Virus record (IMG/VR): IMGVR_UViG_3300044712_000339
Coordinates: 1-48,830 of that record
From: a virus
Direction: 5' to 3' (one strand)
Length of the DNA stretch: 48,830 bases
Position numbers and translations under genes: made by a program. Shown here one piece after another: positions 38,001 through 46,120 of this stretch; position 1 is the first letter of the stretch; every line of letters begins with the position of its first letter. The notes beneath the pieces are model-generated. The model did not search any database and was not told the origin of the DNA. It was given only the letters and a program-made list of their open reading frames with translations.

Positions 38001-38417
38001 CTGATCCAGCATCGCATCGAACTCCGTCCCCGCCACCAGCGTCTTGATCTTCTCCGCCGCCGCCTTCTGGTACGCCTTCGCCTTCTCCAGTACCCGTTGG
38101 TGTGCGGGCCGGAGCCCGCGCGGGGAAAAACTTACGACGCCCTCTAACACCGTGCCCCACGCATCCTCTATTCCGTCGGGCGTCATGGCCTTGCCAAACG
38201 CCGCATCATCCACCCCGAGCCGGTCGGCCTGATCCTTGCAAAGCAAATACAGCACATCGACCAATAGGCATGGGTCGGTCAGCCGATCCGCCAGCGTGCT
38301 ATTCGGGAGAATCAATTCCAGCAGGTTGATCCCAAGAGCCGAGCGAACGCGACCAATCGTGACCACGTTCACCTCTGGCTCCCAGGATCGGTTTTCAGCG
38401 TCCAAAAACTTCGGCAC
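37893..38417 (-). CDS. Tail assembly chaperone (G-like)
   Basis: A 174-residue protein (MPKFLDAENRSWEPEVNVVTIGRVRSALGINLLELI...). Helical, ending in a Ser/Gln/Glu-rich stretch (SSQPQTSQTESTGDVSSLPESLESS). Placed between the major tail proteins and the tape measure, and overlapping the -1 frame described at 37723-38000. Both are expected for the G part of a G/GT chaperone that loads the tape measure. The family as such cannot be recognised from the residues alone. Confidence 0.75.
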   Translation of the reverse strand: MPKFLDAENRSWEPEVNVVTIGRVRSALGINLLELILPNSTLADRLTDPCLLVDVLYLLCKDQADRLGVDDAAFGKAMTPDGIEDAWGTVLEGVVSFSPRGLRPAHQRVLEKAKAYQKAAAEKIKTLVAGTEFDAMLDQAMERLSSQPQTSQTESTGDVSSLPESLESSQAVTP

Positions 38418-38427
38418 AAATCACCTC

Positions 38428-39168
38428 CTACGGCGTGCTGTCCTGCAAAACGATGACCTCGAAGGTCGCGGTCGTGACTTCCCACTTGGCCGCGGCGAGG
38501 TCGGTGGCGAACGTGCCGGACGTGTGGGCAATCAGGCACTTATAGAACGTCGTGCCGTTGGTGCGAATGTCGCCGACTACGTAAGCGGTCGAAGTCACCC
38601 AGGCCAAGGTTCCATTTGTCACCATTGCCTTGGTGATTGGGTCGCCGGTGTACGGCGTCGTGGCCATGCTCGAATCCCACATATTCGGCTCGTTGGCAGT
38701 CAGCGAGATTGCCTCGATCGAATCGCCAGCGGAATCCTGGAAGTCCACATGCGCCGGCACGCTTGACAACACGCCGACGATCAAAGCAAGGTCGCCGTCG
38801 ATACTCACGTTCACCTGCTGCTGCTGAACAATAACGCAAGTAGTCGTGCCGTTGGCCGGGAAGTCGGTACCAGTTCCGCCATCGAGTGCAAGGGCATCGA
38901 CCGTCCGCGTGCAATCCACGCCATACCGCATCCCGCCTGCCCACCAAACATCAACCTTTCCAGTCGCAATCGTCGAAGCCGTGGCCACATCACAAGCCGC
39001 GGTGTTGGCGTCGCTCTTGACCCACGACGTTGCCGCCGAACCCTGCGTAAGCGAGATTGGCGCAGCCGTGCCGCCAATCAGCGTTTCGTTGTCGCCGGTC
39101 TTGTCAACGTTCCGCTGCATAATGCGGCCGCCGACAGAGATTGTCTCAGTATGATTTCCAATTCCCAT
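38428..39168 (-). CDS. Tail protein with carbohydrate-binding-like C-terminal domain
   Basis: A 246-residue protein in the tail region. The first half is beta-rich (GGRIMQRNVDKTGDNETL...KVDVWWAGGMRYGVDCTRTVDALALDGGTGTDFPANG). The second half holds AWVTSTAYVVGDIRTNGTTFYKCLIAHTSGTFATDLAAAKW, the pattern of small chitin/cellulose-binding type domains (CBM5/12-like, with W..Y..GD.V...G..Y.C...H.S...W). It may be a tail tube or decoration protein exposed on the surface. Role inferred from position after the tail tube. Confidence 0.65.
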   Translation of the reverse strand: MGIGNHTETISVGGRIMQRNVDKTGDNETLIGGTAAPISLTQGSAATSWVKSDANTAACDVATASTIATGKVDVWWAGGMRYGVDCTRTVDALALDGGTGTDFPANGTTTCVIVQQQQVNVSIDGDLALIVGVLSSVPAHVDFQDSAGDSIEAISLTANEPNMWDSSMATTPYTGDPITKAMVTNGTLAWVTSTAYVVGDIRTNGTTFYKCLIAHTSGTFATDLAAAKWEVTTATFEVIVLQDSTP

Positions 39169-39189
39169 TGAAATGGTCCTTTCGTGTTT

Positions 39190-39606
39190 TTAGACGTACA
39201 GCGACGGCGTGCGAAGGATGCCGTTCGGCGTGAATGTGAAATCAAAGGTCTGCTCGCCGTTGAGATTCCCGCCATACGACTCTTTGACATTCACGTCGCC
39301 GTCGTATCCCTTGCCGGCCGAGTAGTCCTTGAGGCGAATGGCAACAGCGTTTCCGGCCGCGGCAGCCGTTCGCAACGCAAGCAGCACGGCATCGGACGCC
39401 ACGTTTTTCATCTTGAGCGTGGCCGACCACTTGAGCGTGGCAACGCCCTCGGTTTCGACTGGCGGGGCAGTCCCGGCCCCGGCCACCGTCGTTGGTGCCA
39501 TCTGCGGGTCAACGTCGAAAGTCAGATCGACGCGATTGCTGATAAGTGTTGCAGCCGTCGATCCCTTGACGCCGTAATAAGCGAGCCCCTCAAATCCCAT
39601 CTTCAT
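39190..39606 (-). CDS. Major tail tube protein
   Basis: A 138-residue beta-rich protein (MKMGFEGLAYYG..STAATLISNRVDLTFDVDPQMAPTTV...GVATLKWSATLKMKNVASDAVLLALRTAAAAGNAVAIRLKDYSAGKGYDGDVNVKESYGGNLNGEQTFDFTFTPN). The layout of a short N-terminal strand, ring-like beta sandwich and long linker is like small tail tube proteins, and the position between the connectors and the chaperone fits. The ATG is preceded by a GGAAAC site. Confidence 0.7.
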   Translation of the reverse strand: MKMGFEGLAYYGVKGSTAATLISNRVDLTFDVDPQMAPTTVAGAGTAPPVETEGVATLKWSATLKMKNVASDAVLLALRTAAAAGNAVAIRLKDYSAGKGYDGDVNVKESYGGNLNGEQTFDFTFTPNGILRTPSLYV

Positions 39607-39621
39607 GGTGTTGTTTCCTTT

Positions 39622-40074
39622 CTATGGTTTCACGCTGTTGGCCCACATGGGCGGCAGCTTTGGAAGTTCTTTGTTTAGTGCTGGGTGCATGAAAGGACGT
39701 GCCGCAATGTTCGCTGTCGATACAACACGCTTTCCGCCGCGTTGACGACGAACGATCTTTGCCGACCCGCCGTATTCCAATGTTTCTGGTGCTGTTCCAC
39801 TGGTCGAATTAAGCCGCGTTGGCCCAATGACAACGCTCCTGTTTGCGGCGTCGTAGCCGAAGAAAATGAACTGCCGCAACAATCCGGTGTGCGAACTCGG
39901 AGGGCTTCCGGGCACCGACGTTGCCTTTCGCTTGCGAATGCTCGATCGTGCCGCCGTGCGAACGTAAGCACCGAACTTTGACAAGACGCGCCGGGTGGCC
40001 GCATCGACCGACCGAATAACCTTCGGCGCATCGAAAAACGTGCCTTTCGCTTCGTCGAGTTTCAGGCCGATCAT
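39622..40074 (-). CDS. HK97 gp10-like tail completion protein
   Basis: A 150-residue protein. The block AYVRTAARSSIRKRKATSVPGSPPSSHTGLLRQFIFFGYDAANRSVVIGP, then PETLEYGG and ARPFMHPALNKEL, is characteristic of gp10-like proteins that join tail and head connectors. It overlaps the preceding gene by 4 bases (ATGA). The four-base overlap, position between connector and tail tube, and motif all agree. Confidence 0.85.
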   Translation of the reverse strand: MIGLKLDEAKGTFFDAPKVIRSVDAATRRVLSKFGAYVRTAARSSIRKRKATSVPGSPPSSHTGLLRQFIFFGYDAANRSVVIGPTRLNSTSGTAPETLEYGGSAKIVRRQRGGKRVVSTANIAARPFMHPALNKELPKLPPMWANSVKP

Positions 40075-40511
40075 ATTGCCACCGTGGTTAAAAACTCGAC
40101 TCGCACAGCCACCAAAAACACACGCCCACTATCAAGCTCCTCAACCGAAACAAGCGGATTTTGCGAAGGCGGCTTTGAGACAATCGCATCGCCAAATCGC
40201 TCCCGATTCAGTAGCGGCTTGATCTCCTCGCACAACTCCATCAATGCGTCGATCTCGGCCGTTTCCGTTGCGATGCTATTTTGCAGCCGCTTCATAACGC
40301 CGACATCAACGACGATCGTTGCGTTGTCATCTGCCGCCGATCCCATTTCCCGGTCATCGGTGACGGGCACGACTTTCCCTTGAACCATGGCCGCTTCAGT
40401 CGTGTCGAACTTCGGAACCCATACGCGAGTGAATGTGACGGTCTGGCTCAACGTCGCCGCATTCAGCGCCGCAACAATCGCGTCAGCGGTAACGATGGCC
40501 GGAACCGTCAT
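40071..40511 (-). CDS. Head-tail connector or tail terminator protein
   Basis: A 146-residue protein. The layout (VPAIVTADAIVAALNAATLSQTVTFTRVWVPKFDTTEA...VDVGVMKRLQ...EIDALMELCEEIKPLL...LDSGRVFLVAVRVEFLTTVA) of a helix, strands and a central helix, ending in strands, fits tail terminator or gp9-like connectors. It is coupled at both ends by ATGA overlaps. The exact family is not recognised. Confidence 0.65.
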   Translation of the reverse strand: MTVPAIVTADAIVAALNAATLSQTVTFTRVWVPKFDTTEAAMVQGKVVPVTDDREMGSAADDNATIVVDVGVMKRLQNSIATETAEIDALMELCEEIKPLLNRERFGDAIVSKPPSQNPLVSVEELDSGRVFLVAVRVEFLTTVAI

Positions 40512-40882
40512 TGCATCTTTTTCGTGTGAACCCTGATGATCCGCCCGAACGGGTCGCAGTTTGACCAACACTGCTGACCTGCCAGCGGCAGCACCTCGTA
40601 AACCTCCTGCACTCCCGGCGGTACTCGCAATCGTCTGATCTTGTCGCCGCGTGCTGGCTTTGCTATGCCGCCACCCAGAGCCAAATCGTCGGACACTATT
40701 GTCCAGTCAAGGCGTGCATCTTCGATCAGCATTCCAGTTACGGAGTCAACAAGCTCCTCCGGGTTGCTCGGTACGGCCAACACTTCAACACTGCCCGACG
40801 CGCTCTCGTACACGACCGGCTCCGAGAGGTCATCGCGGATCGTGTCGCACAGCGATTCAACAGCGTCGGTCAGGATTGACAT
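40508..40882 (-). CDS. Head-tail connector-like protein
   Basis: A 124-residue protein in the connector block. Helix at the N terminus (SILTDAVESLCDTIRDDLSE), followed by a beta-rich part (VVYESASGSVEVLAVPSNPEELVD...LDWTIVSDDLALGGGIAKPARGDKIRRLR...YEVLPLAGQQ). The pattern of a small beta barrel (TIVSDDLALGG..PARGDKI) resembles phage head-closure proteins, not a specific named family. The start at 40882 is preferred over the upstream ATG within the overlap. Confidence 0.6.
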   Translation of the reverse strand: MSILTDAVESLCDTIRDDLSEPVVYESASGSVEVLAVPSNPEELVDSVTGMLIEDARLDWTIVSDDLALGGGIAKPARGDKIRRLRVPPGVQEVYEVLPLAGQQCWSNCDPFGRIIRVHTKKMQ

Positions 40883-41079
40883 GGCTCGGCCATTACCTTT
40901 ACGAGTTGCTCGCCGGTCATTTCCACCGACCACGATATGGCGGCAAGGTCCACGGATACGTTTTCCGGGTGGACCTTGCCTTCTTTGATCTGCTGCACGA
41001 GTCCCAGCAGCTTTTGGTATTCAGCCAAAAGCCGCTGGTTCTCGATGTACAGCGTGCCAACATGCTCAACGGGATTCAT
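40870..41079 (-). CDS. Small coiled-coil protein of the head region
   Basis: A 69-residue protein (EHVGTLYIENQRLLAEYQKLLGLVQQIKEG...). One long helix of heptad character, then a short strand region (ENVSVDLAAISWSVEM). It is placed between the capsid protein and the connectors and overlaps the next gene by 13 bases. It might be a small scaffolding or head-completion protein; the family is unknown. Confidence 0.55.
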   Translation of the reverse strand: MNPVEHVGTLYIENQRLLAEYQKLLGLVQQIKEGKVHPENVSVDLAAISWSVEMTGEQLVKVMAEPCQS

Positions 41080-41081
41080 GC

Positions 41082-42221
41082 TTACCCCGCAGAGAGCTTG
41101 AGCGTGCCGGAACTGACGTAGACCTGGTTTGCGACGGACGGATCGCTTTCGGGAAGGCCCACCAGAATCAGGGCACCGGAGGCGTAGCCAATCGTGACGG
41201 TCGTAGCCTTATCGGCACCGACGTTGACGGCACCGTTGGCACCCGAGCCGTTCTTTGCACCGCCGGTGATGTTCACGGCTCCGCCGTTTGCGTTGCCTGC
41301 GGACCCGGCACCGCCGGCGACAGTGACCGCGCCGCCAGTCCCCGATGACGAACCGCCGGCACCGCCAGTAACCGCAATCGCTCCGCCTGCGCCGGTGGCA
41401 CCACCTACGCCGCCAACCACGGAAGAGACACCACCTGCCGCCGTACCCTTTCCGGCACCGCCGGTCAGAGATACCGCACCGCCAGCGACGTTGCCGGTGG
41501 AAGCCGACACACCACCAGCGATCGCTACGGTTCCGTTGGCACCGCTGGTTGACCCGCCAGCGCCCGCGGTAATCGTGATTGCACCACCGGCTCCCGTTGC
41601 CCCGCCAGCACCGCCAACGAGCGTACATGCCCCGCCGGCCCCGGAACCGTTTCCAGCTCCGCCGGTACGCGACGTGGCACCGCCGGCCGCATTGGTGTCA
41701 CCGGCACCACCGACGATGACGACAGTTCCGCCAGCCCCTCCGGAACCAGCGATACCGCCGATGGTCAAAGCCGCGTCGGACCCGGTGATGTCGTCCGCGG
41801 TCATGCTCCCTGCCACTGTGGCGATGTTCACGCTTTCGCCGTCGATCAACACCCGGACATAGGTGTCCGTGGCGGCCGATGCTGCGGTTCCGTTCGGCTG
41901 CACTGGAGCGGCCGTGCCCATCAGGTAGTTGCCGGTAGCGGTAGCCGTCGCGCATCCGCTGAGTGCCGTTCCACCGTATGGGCTTCCGTTTTCGTCCCAG
42001 TACACTTTCGTGCCGGCGGAAATCACTTCGCCGTTTTGGGGCACGTCCCACACGCCGGTTGCGGCGAGCGTTCCCAACGGATTCAGGCTGTAGTCGATCG
42101 CGTTTGTCACGATCAACGGCCGCGAACCGATCACGACAACTTCGCCGGCAAGTTTGTCGGCGCTGGCCAGGTATTCGAGCGTCTCGCCCTCATACCGACG
42201 CAAGCAAGGCGTTTGAGCCAT
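41082..42221 (-). CDS. Capsid-associated protein with glycine-rich repeat fibre
   Basis: A 379-residue protein directly after the major capsid gene. The first 130 residues resemble capsid decoration proteins of the DUF2190 type (LAGEVVVIGSRPLIVTNAIDYSLNPLGTLAATGVWDVP, with VYWDENGSPYGGTA). From about 165 to 345 there are glycine-rich repeats (GG-A-G-x-x-x-G-x-G-G words) interrupted by regular beta words (VTVAGG, AVNITGG). Such repeats can form collagen-like or polyglycine helices and project from the capsid. A short C-terminal domain follows. The second ATG is preferred because of ribosome spacing. Confidence 0.72.
   Translation of the reverse strand: MAQTPCLRRYEGETLEYLASADKLAGEVVVIGSRPLIVTNAIDYSLNPLGTLAATGVWDVPQNGEVISAGTKVYWDENGSPYGGTALSGCATATATGNYLMGTAAPVQPNGTAASAATDTYVRVLIDGESVNIATVAGSMTADDITGSDAALTIGGIAGSGGAGGTVVIVGGAGDTNAAGGATSRTGGAGNGSGAGGACTLVGGAGGATGAGGAITITAGAGGSTSGANGTVAIAGGVSASTGNVAGGAVSLTGGAGKGTAAGGVSSVVGGVGGATGAGGAIAVTGGAGGSSSGTGGAVTVAGGAGSAGNANGGAVNITGGAKNGSGANGAVNVGADKATTVTIGYASGALILVGLPESDPSVANQVYVSSGTLKLSAG
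41223..41745 (-). repeat. Degenerate glycine-repeat coding region
   Basis: About 10 imperfect repeats of 45-60 bases coding for G-G-A-G-rich units. On the opposite strand this gives open proline/alanine frames, which are shadows. The regular pattern of GCCGCC-like words is unlike the rest of the gene. Confidence 0.7.
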
Positions 42222-42262
42222 TTTCATATCTCCTCAAAAAAAGTTGGTCAGTTTGGAAAAAC

Positions 42263-42297
42263 GGCAGGGGGCCTTTCGGCCCCGAGCCGGAAAAGTT
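42263..42297 (-). terminator. Hairpin terminator between capsid and decoration genes
   Basis: On the minus strand, CGGC-TC-GGGGCC-GAAA-GGCCCC-CT-GCCG followed by TTTTT: a stable stem with a GNRA-type tetraloop and a short T run. It lies directly after the capsid stop (42302), inside the late operon, and could lower transcription of the distal genes relative to the capsid. Confidence 0.8.
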
Positions 42298-42301
42298 GAC
42301 G

Positions 42302-44323
42302 TTAGGCGGTGGCCTTGAGGCTGCCGCGGTACTCGCCCATGTCCGCTCCGAAGTCGTGATAACCGCGGAACTGAATCCCGAGGGTATCGAAGTCGGCGTC
42401 GGCCGATTCGATGACCGGCTCTTGGCGACCATCGAGGAAAGACGCGATGACCGGCAACATGATCGACGTGAGCAAATACCACGTTGTGGCCGAGTAGCCG
42501 GTGTAGGCACTGTTTCCCAACTCGGGCACAGCCACCGGGCGGAAACTGCCCTGGTAGATGTTGGCCGTGGTGTACTTCGTGCTGGCCGTGGTGTCGCGGA
42601 TTTCGGACGACACGTAGATTTTCTTGGCCGTCGCTTCAAGGGCGGTCGGCACAAGCACGATCTCGGGGTTCAACCCCATCATGTTTCCGTCGGGGCCGGC
42701 CATGTCACGGAACGCCTGCACGGCCGTGTTGAGTCCGGCCTCAGCGAGCGCGGAGCTTGTGACCAAGTTTCCGCGGGCGGCGGTCCAGAACGTGCCGGCA
42801 TTGCTGGCAGTCATAAACGTCTGCCAGATGATTTTCTGAAGCTTGATCTGAGCACCCATACCCAAACGGGTACGGATGTCGTTGAACGCTCCAAGGTCGT
42901 CATTGATGATGTCCTGTCGCGTCAGAGCGAGCATCTTCGCGTAGGTCTTGGCCTGCGCGGTGTAGCTCTCCTGTCCGAGGGTTCCGTGCTTGATCTCGCC
43001 AGCCGGTCCGACCTCTTCGTATTCGAGGCCGGCCGTCATGCGATACAGTGTGACCTGCTTGAAGTCGCTGACCGTGCGGGGAGTGGCGATGGTCCGCCAG
43101 CTCGACGGAATCATATTGAACCCGTCCAAGAGGAGCTTGTTGCCGGCCGTGGTCAGCAACGTAGTCAAGGAGTGCGTCGAGAACGCGGCACGGATCACTT
43201 CGGCAGCGTTGCCGGTGGTAATCGACGACCGGCCGTTGTAGCCGTTGGCGCGAGCGTGGATCAGCAGCAACTCACCGAGGCGGACGCCGCGATATTGCTT
43301 CTCGGCCGCCTCGATTACCTCGGGCTTGTAGTGCTTCTCCGGCGATGCAAGCCCGCCCTGCAAGCACAACGCCGCCTCGATCACCTGCGGGCCGGCTTCG
43401 TGGTTCCCGGCGTGGATCGCGGGTGCCTTCGGCAACTCCGCCTTCAGCACGGCCACTTCGGTCTTGTTCGCGTCCCATCCTTCGCCGATGGCCTGCGCCT
43501 GGATGTCGGGATGGTTCGCACACAGCTTGGAAATGGCCGCGATCCGGGTGGATTCCGCAGCCGCAGCAGCGCGAATCTCGGCAGCCGGATCAGCGGCCTT
43601 GATCGGTGCGGCAGGCGGTTCGGCCGGCTTCTGCAAAGCGTCGTATTTCGCTTGCAGCTTGCCGCGCGACTCTTCGGACAATGTGGCCGGATCAAGGCAA
43701 TACTCGGCCTGTACCCATTTCTCGAATTCGTTCATTTTTGGTTCTCCGTTTGAACATGCGGCAATAGCCGCGACCTTGGCGGATGTTTTGCCGTCGGCAG
43801 CCATCGCCACAAAAGAGACTTCACCGAGGGTTGATTTACGGGCCACATACAGCGGACCCGTAAGCGTTTTTCCATTGACTTTCGTTGTCACGCCTTCGCC
43901 AACAAACTCCATCTTGTCGGGGCGTGCGCCGACCGATGCCTTCCAGGGGAAACCCTGTTTCGAGCTTTCGAGGACTTGGGCCGCTTCGACACTCGCACCG
44001 GAAATCACTCCGGCAAGATCGAGGTTTGAATCACCGGCCGTTACTTCGTCCGCGTGGCCAACCAGCTTGTCCATCGAATGGTTCATCAGGATCGGGAGCG
44101 GTGCCTTCGCAGTGAGCCCGGCCATGTCGATCACCACGGGCGCACCGTAGTAGCCGACGGACATCGGCCCGCCCGTGTAGGCCCGCATCTTGAATCGCTT
44201 CGGGGCGTTATCCGCGGGAGTCTCGGCGCTTGCCTGCACCCACTCGACTGCCGACACGTCGCAGCAGATCGTATGCGACGAATCGGCCGCTCGGATCATG
44301 CGCCGCTTGCTGTGTTTGCTCAT
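42302..44323 (-). CDS. Prohead protease/major capsid protein fusion
   Basis: A 673-residue protein combining two normally separate genes. Residues about 30-190 are protease-like (PILMNHSMDKLVGHADEV, the H-x-N-H area, and STLGEVSFVAM, the serine-strand pattern of prohead proteases). After a linker and coiled-coil (AEIRAAAAAESTRIAAISKLC), residues about 350-673 form a capsid domain with the C terminus PVIESADADFDTLGIQFRGYHDFGADMGEYRGS, typical of the Mu gpT-like capsid group. The two may be separated by self-cleavage. It starts four bases before the portal stop (ATGA). Confidence 0.88.
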   Translation of the reverse strand: MSKHSKRRMIRAADSSHTICCDVSAVEWVQASAETPADNAPKRFKMRAYTGGPMSVGYYGAPVVIDMAGLTAKAPLPILMNHSMDKLVGHADEVTAGDSNLDLAGVISGASVEAAQVLESSKQGFPWKASVGARPDKMEFVGEGVTTKVNGKTLTGPLYVARKSTLGEVSFVAMAADGKTSAKVAAIAACSNGEPKMNEFEKWVQAEYCLDPATLSEESRGKLQAKYDALQKPAEPPAAPIKAADPAAEIRAAAAAESTRIAAISKLCANHPDIQAQAIGEGWDANKTEVAVLKAELPKAPAIHAGNHEAGPQVIEAALCLQGGLASPEKHYKPEVIEAAEKQYRGVRLGELLLIHARANGYNGRSSITTGNAAEVIRAAFSTHSLTTLLTTAGNKLLLDGFNMIPSSWRTIATPRTVSDFKQVTLYRMTAGLEYEEVGPAGEIKHGTLGQESYTAQAKTYAKMLALTRQDIINDDLGAFNDIRTRLGMGAQIKLQKIIWQTFMTASNAGTFWTAARGNLVTSSALAEAGLNTAVQAFRDMAGPDGNMMGLNPEIVLVPTALEATAKKIYVSSEIRDTTASTKYTTANIYQGSFRPVAVPELGNSAYTGYSATTWYLLTSIMLPVIASFLDGRQEPVIESADADFDTLGIQFRGYHDFGADMGEYRGSLKATA

Positions 44324-45837
44324 GAGAGGCTCTCCGCAAATCTGTTGACGAATGCGCCGTTTGCCTTTGCAGGTGGTTGCTGCTTGCTGTCGCCATTGTC
44401 CTGCGGCTTTTGCTGCTGATTCGGTGCGCCGCCCGACTGCTGGAAGTTCGCGTCGAACAGTTTCTTGCGAATCTCCTTGTCGGTAACTCCGTAGTCTTTT
44501 GCGAGTGCGGCGATTCGATCCTCGTAATCCACGCCGTCCTCGGCCGCGAACTCGCTGGGAGCGGCATCACCGCAAGACAACCGAACCTTGCGAGCCTCGG
44601 CGATCTTCGTCGGGTCGCTATGCGGACGGCCCGGCCAGGCCCATCCGTGTTTTGGAGCGGGGAACGGATCGACGTTCCACTTGTTCGCGTCCTGCGCCAT
44701 CGCAAACCACAACGCGAAAATCTTGTCCAGGACCATGCTTTCACAGTCCTGCCGCTCGACGTCGATCGACACGAAATAGGTCTGGTGGTCGAGCTGGCCG
44801 CCGCTATAGCTGTAGCCGCTGGAATCGCAAGCCGCGATGTTGTACGGCATGTTGAGCGGTCGAGCCTCTTCGCAAAGCGTCGTGCGCGTAAACTCCGCGT
44901 GCGTCGTGGTCGGCTGCTCGGCCTTCATCTGCGTTGCCTTCTGCTGGTCAGGCAGGAAGGTCATCGTTCGTTTCTCGATTGGCAGGGTTGTCAACGGCGT
45001 CACGGCATCTTCGCTGTCATCCGCCGGCAAGTTCGATTCGATCAAGGCACACAGATCGGCCGCAGTCTCGGCCGCGGCAACAACGGCCTCGCGGTACCTC
45101 CGGCCGGTGGCAAAGAGGTTGAGCGTGGGTGTCAACTCCGGCACGCCGCGATGCTGGCCAGGTCGATCATCACCACCAAACCAATGGCAGACAAACTTGG
45201 CCGCGTAGGTGTCATACTCCTTATTGAGAGCCGACCACCAAGACGCGCCAGGATGCCGCCGCAAAATGTCGTAGGACTCGGGATTTCCGAACGCATCGAA
45301 GGTGATTCCGTCGATGTAGTTTTCCTTGTCCATCTTGCCGACAGGCGAGGTCACGCGGTCACACTCGACGTTTACGAGATCGAGCTTCACCTCGCCGGAA
45401 ACCATCGGATTCGATACTGCGAGCATGAACGCTTCACCGTCGCCAGTCTTGGCGCGGTTCGCATTTCGCAGTTTTCGGAATAGACCGACGGCCTTGCACC
45501 AATCGAGCCAAGCGGACTCGACCATTGCATTGAAGCCGGGCGAACCCGTCAGCATTTGCAACGTCGGGCCGGTTCCCACGACGTAGTTTGCCTGCGTGCG
45601 AATGATCCCGGCACAATGGCCATTGTTGCCACGTTCATAGCGAGAGCGTTTCCGCAGCTTCGTTCGCACGGCCAGCGAATTGGCCGAATCGGCGTCGAGA
45701 GCATCGGCGGCCGACCAGATGTTGGCTGTCTCATTGCTGTCTTGGGCGGCGTCGTATCGGGCACGGATCGGGCGCGCGACTTCAATCGCCTTGCGTGGCT
45801 GATGCTTGCGACCGAAGAGATTCCCGAAAATGCTCAT
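44320..45837 (-). CDS. Lambda-type portal protein
   Basis: A 505-residue protein. The N-terminal part (RSRYERGNNGHCAGIIRTQANYVVGTGPTLQML, with R-x-R-x-x-x-x-N-N-x-x-x-x-G) is the start of the lambda gpB portal family. Later conserved blocks include DLVNVECDRVTSP, FPAPKHGWAWPGRPHSDPTKIAEARKVRL and DYEDRIAALAKDYGVTDKEI. It forms the dodecameric ring at one capsid vertex. Two ATGs compete (45843 and 45837); the second is better placed after a GGGGG site. It overlaps the capsid fusion by 4 bases and the gpW-like gene by 4. Confidence 0.92.
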   Translation of the reverse strand: MSIFGNLFGRKHQPRKAIEVARPIRARYDAAQDSNETANIWSAADALDADSANSLAVRTKLRKRSRYERGNNGHCAGIIRTQANYVVGTGPTLQMLTGSPGFNAMVESAWLDWCKAVGLFRKLRNANRAKTGDGEAFMLAVSNPMVSGEVKLDLVNVECDRVTSPVGKMDKENYIDGITFDAFGNPESYDILRRHPGASWWSALNKEYDTYAAKFVCHWFGGDDRPGQHRGVPELTPTLNLFATGRRYREAVVAAAETAADLCALIESNLPADDSEDAVTPLTTLPIEKRTMTFLPDQQKATQMKAEQPTTTHAEFTRTTLCEEARPLNMPYNIAACDSSGYSYSGGQLDHQTYFVSIDVERQDCESMVLDKIFALWFAMAQDANKWNVDPFPAPKHGWAWPGRPHSDPTKIAEARKVRLSCGDAAPSEFAAEDGVDYEDRIAALAKDYGVTDKEIRKKLFDANFQQSGGAPNQQQKPQDNGDSKQQPPAKANGAFVNRFAESLS

Positions 45838-46034
45838 CCGCATCCCCCAGGCTTCAGAGCGCGAAATGCAATCCCGCGATGGTTGCGTGACTTTGCGGTA
45901 TTCGCCTTGACGTATTGGTCCGCCGCGATCTGATCCGCGATGGATTGCGACTCAACGGACAGACCATTCACGCTGACCCGTGCCGGCCCTTTTGCGTTTT
46001 TCTCAATCGCTTCCGCAATCGTCTCTGCTGCCAT
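45834..46034 (-). CDS. gpW-like head-tail joining protein
   Basis: A 66-residue protein (MAAETIAEAIEKNAKGPARVSVNGLSVESQSIADQIAADQYVKANTAKS...) between the terminase and the portal, the place of lambda gene W (68 residues). The helical character, length and the D-Q-I-x-A-D-x-Y segment agree with gpW-like proteins. Its ATG comes just two bases after the end of the tRNA-like element, and no ribosome site is visible, so the RNA structure may affect translation. The open frame extends 59 codons further upstream, but only through the tRNA and the terminator. Confidence 0.7.
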   Translation of the reverse strand: MAAETIAEAIEKNAKGPARVSVNGLSVESQSIADQIAADQYVKANTAKSRNHRGIAFRALKPGGCG

Positions 46035-46036
46035 AG

Positions 46037-46105
46037 TGGCGGGTGTTGGACTCGCACCAACCACGCCGGGGATATGAACCCCAGCCGGGCACTTGCCCAC
46101 CCGCT
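46037..46105 (-). tRNA. tRNA-Met(CAT)-like gene with a shortened D arm
   Basis: A 69-base element. Acceptor AGCGGGT/ACCCGCC (six pairs and an A-C mismatch at the first pair), anticodon stem TGGGG/CCCCG with loop TTCATAT (U33, anticodon CAT, A37), a five-base variable region, T stem GTTGG/CCAAC and T loop TGCGAGT. The only irregular part is the D region, a compact GGGC-AAGT-GCCC hairpin in place of the usual arm, and G at position 55. There is no CCA. Met or lysidine-type Ile decoding is possible. Confidence 0.55.
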
Positions 46106-46120
46106 CCCACAGACGAGCGC

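Noticed and set aside
41194-41862. 222-codon plus-strand proline-rich open frame
   Set aside because: It is the antisense image of the glycine-repeat region of the capsid decoration protein; no ribosome site and only low-complexity residues.
41963-43753. 596-codon plus-strand open frame
   Set aside because: Antisense to the capsid fusion, which has clear family motifs; the translation is Arg/His-rich and not protein-like.
44377-45483. 368-codon plus-strand frame
   Set aside because: Antisense to the portal gene, which has clear family motifs.
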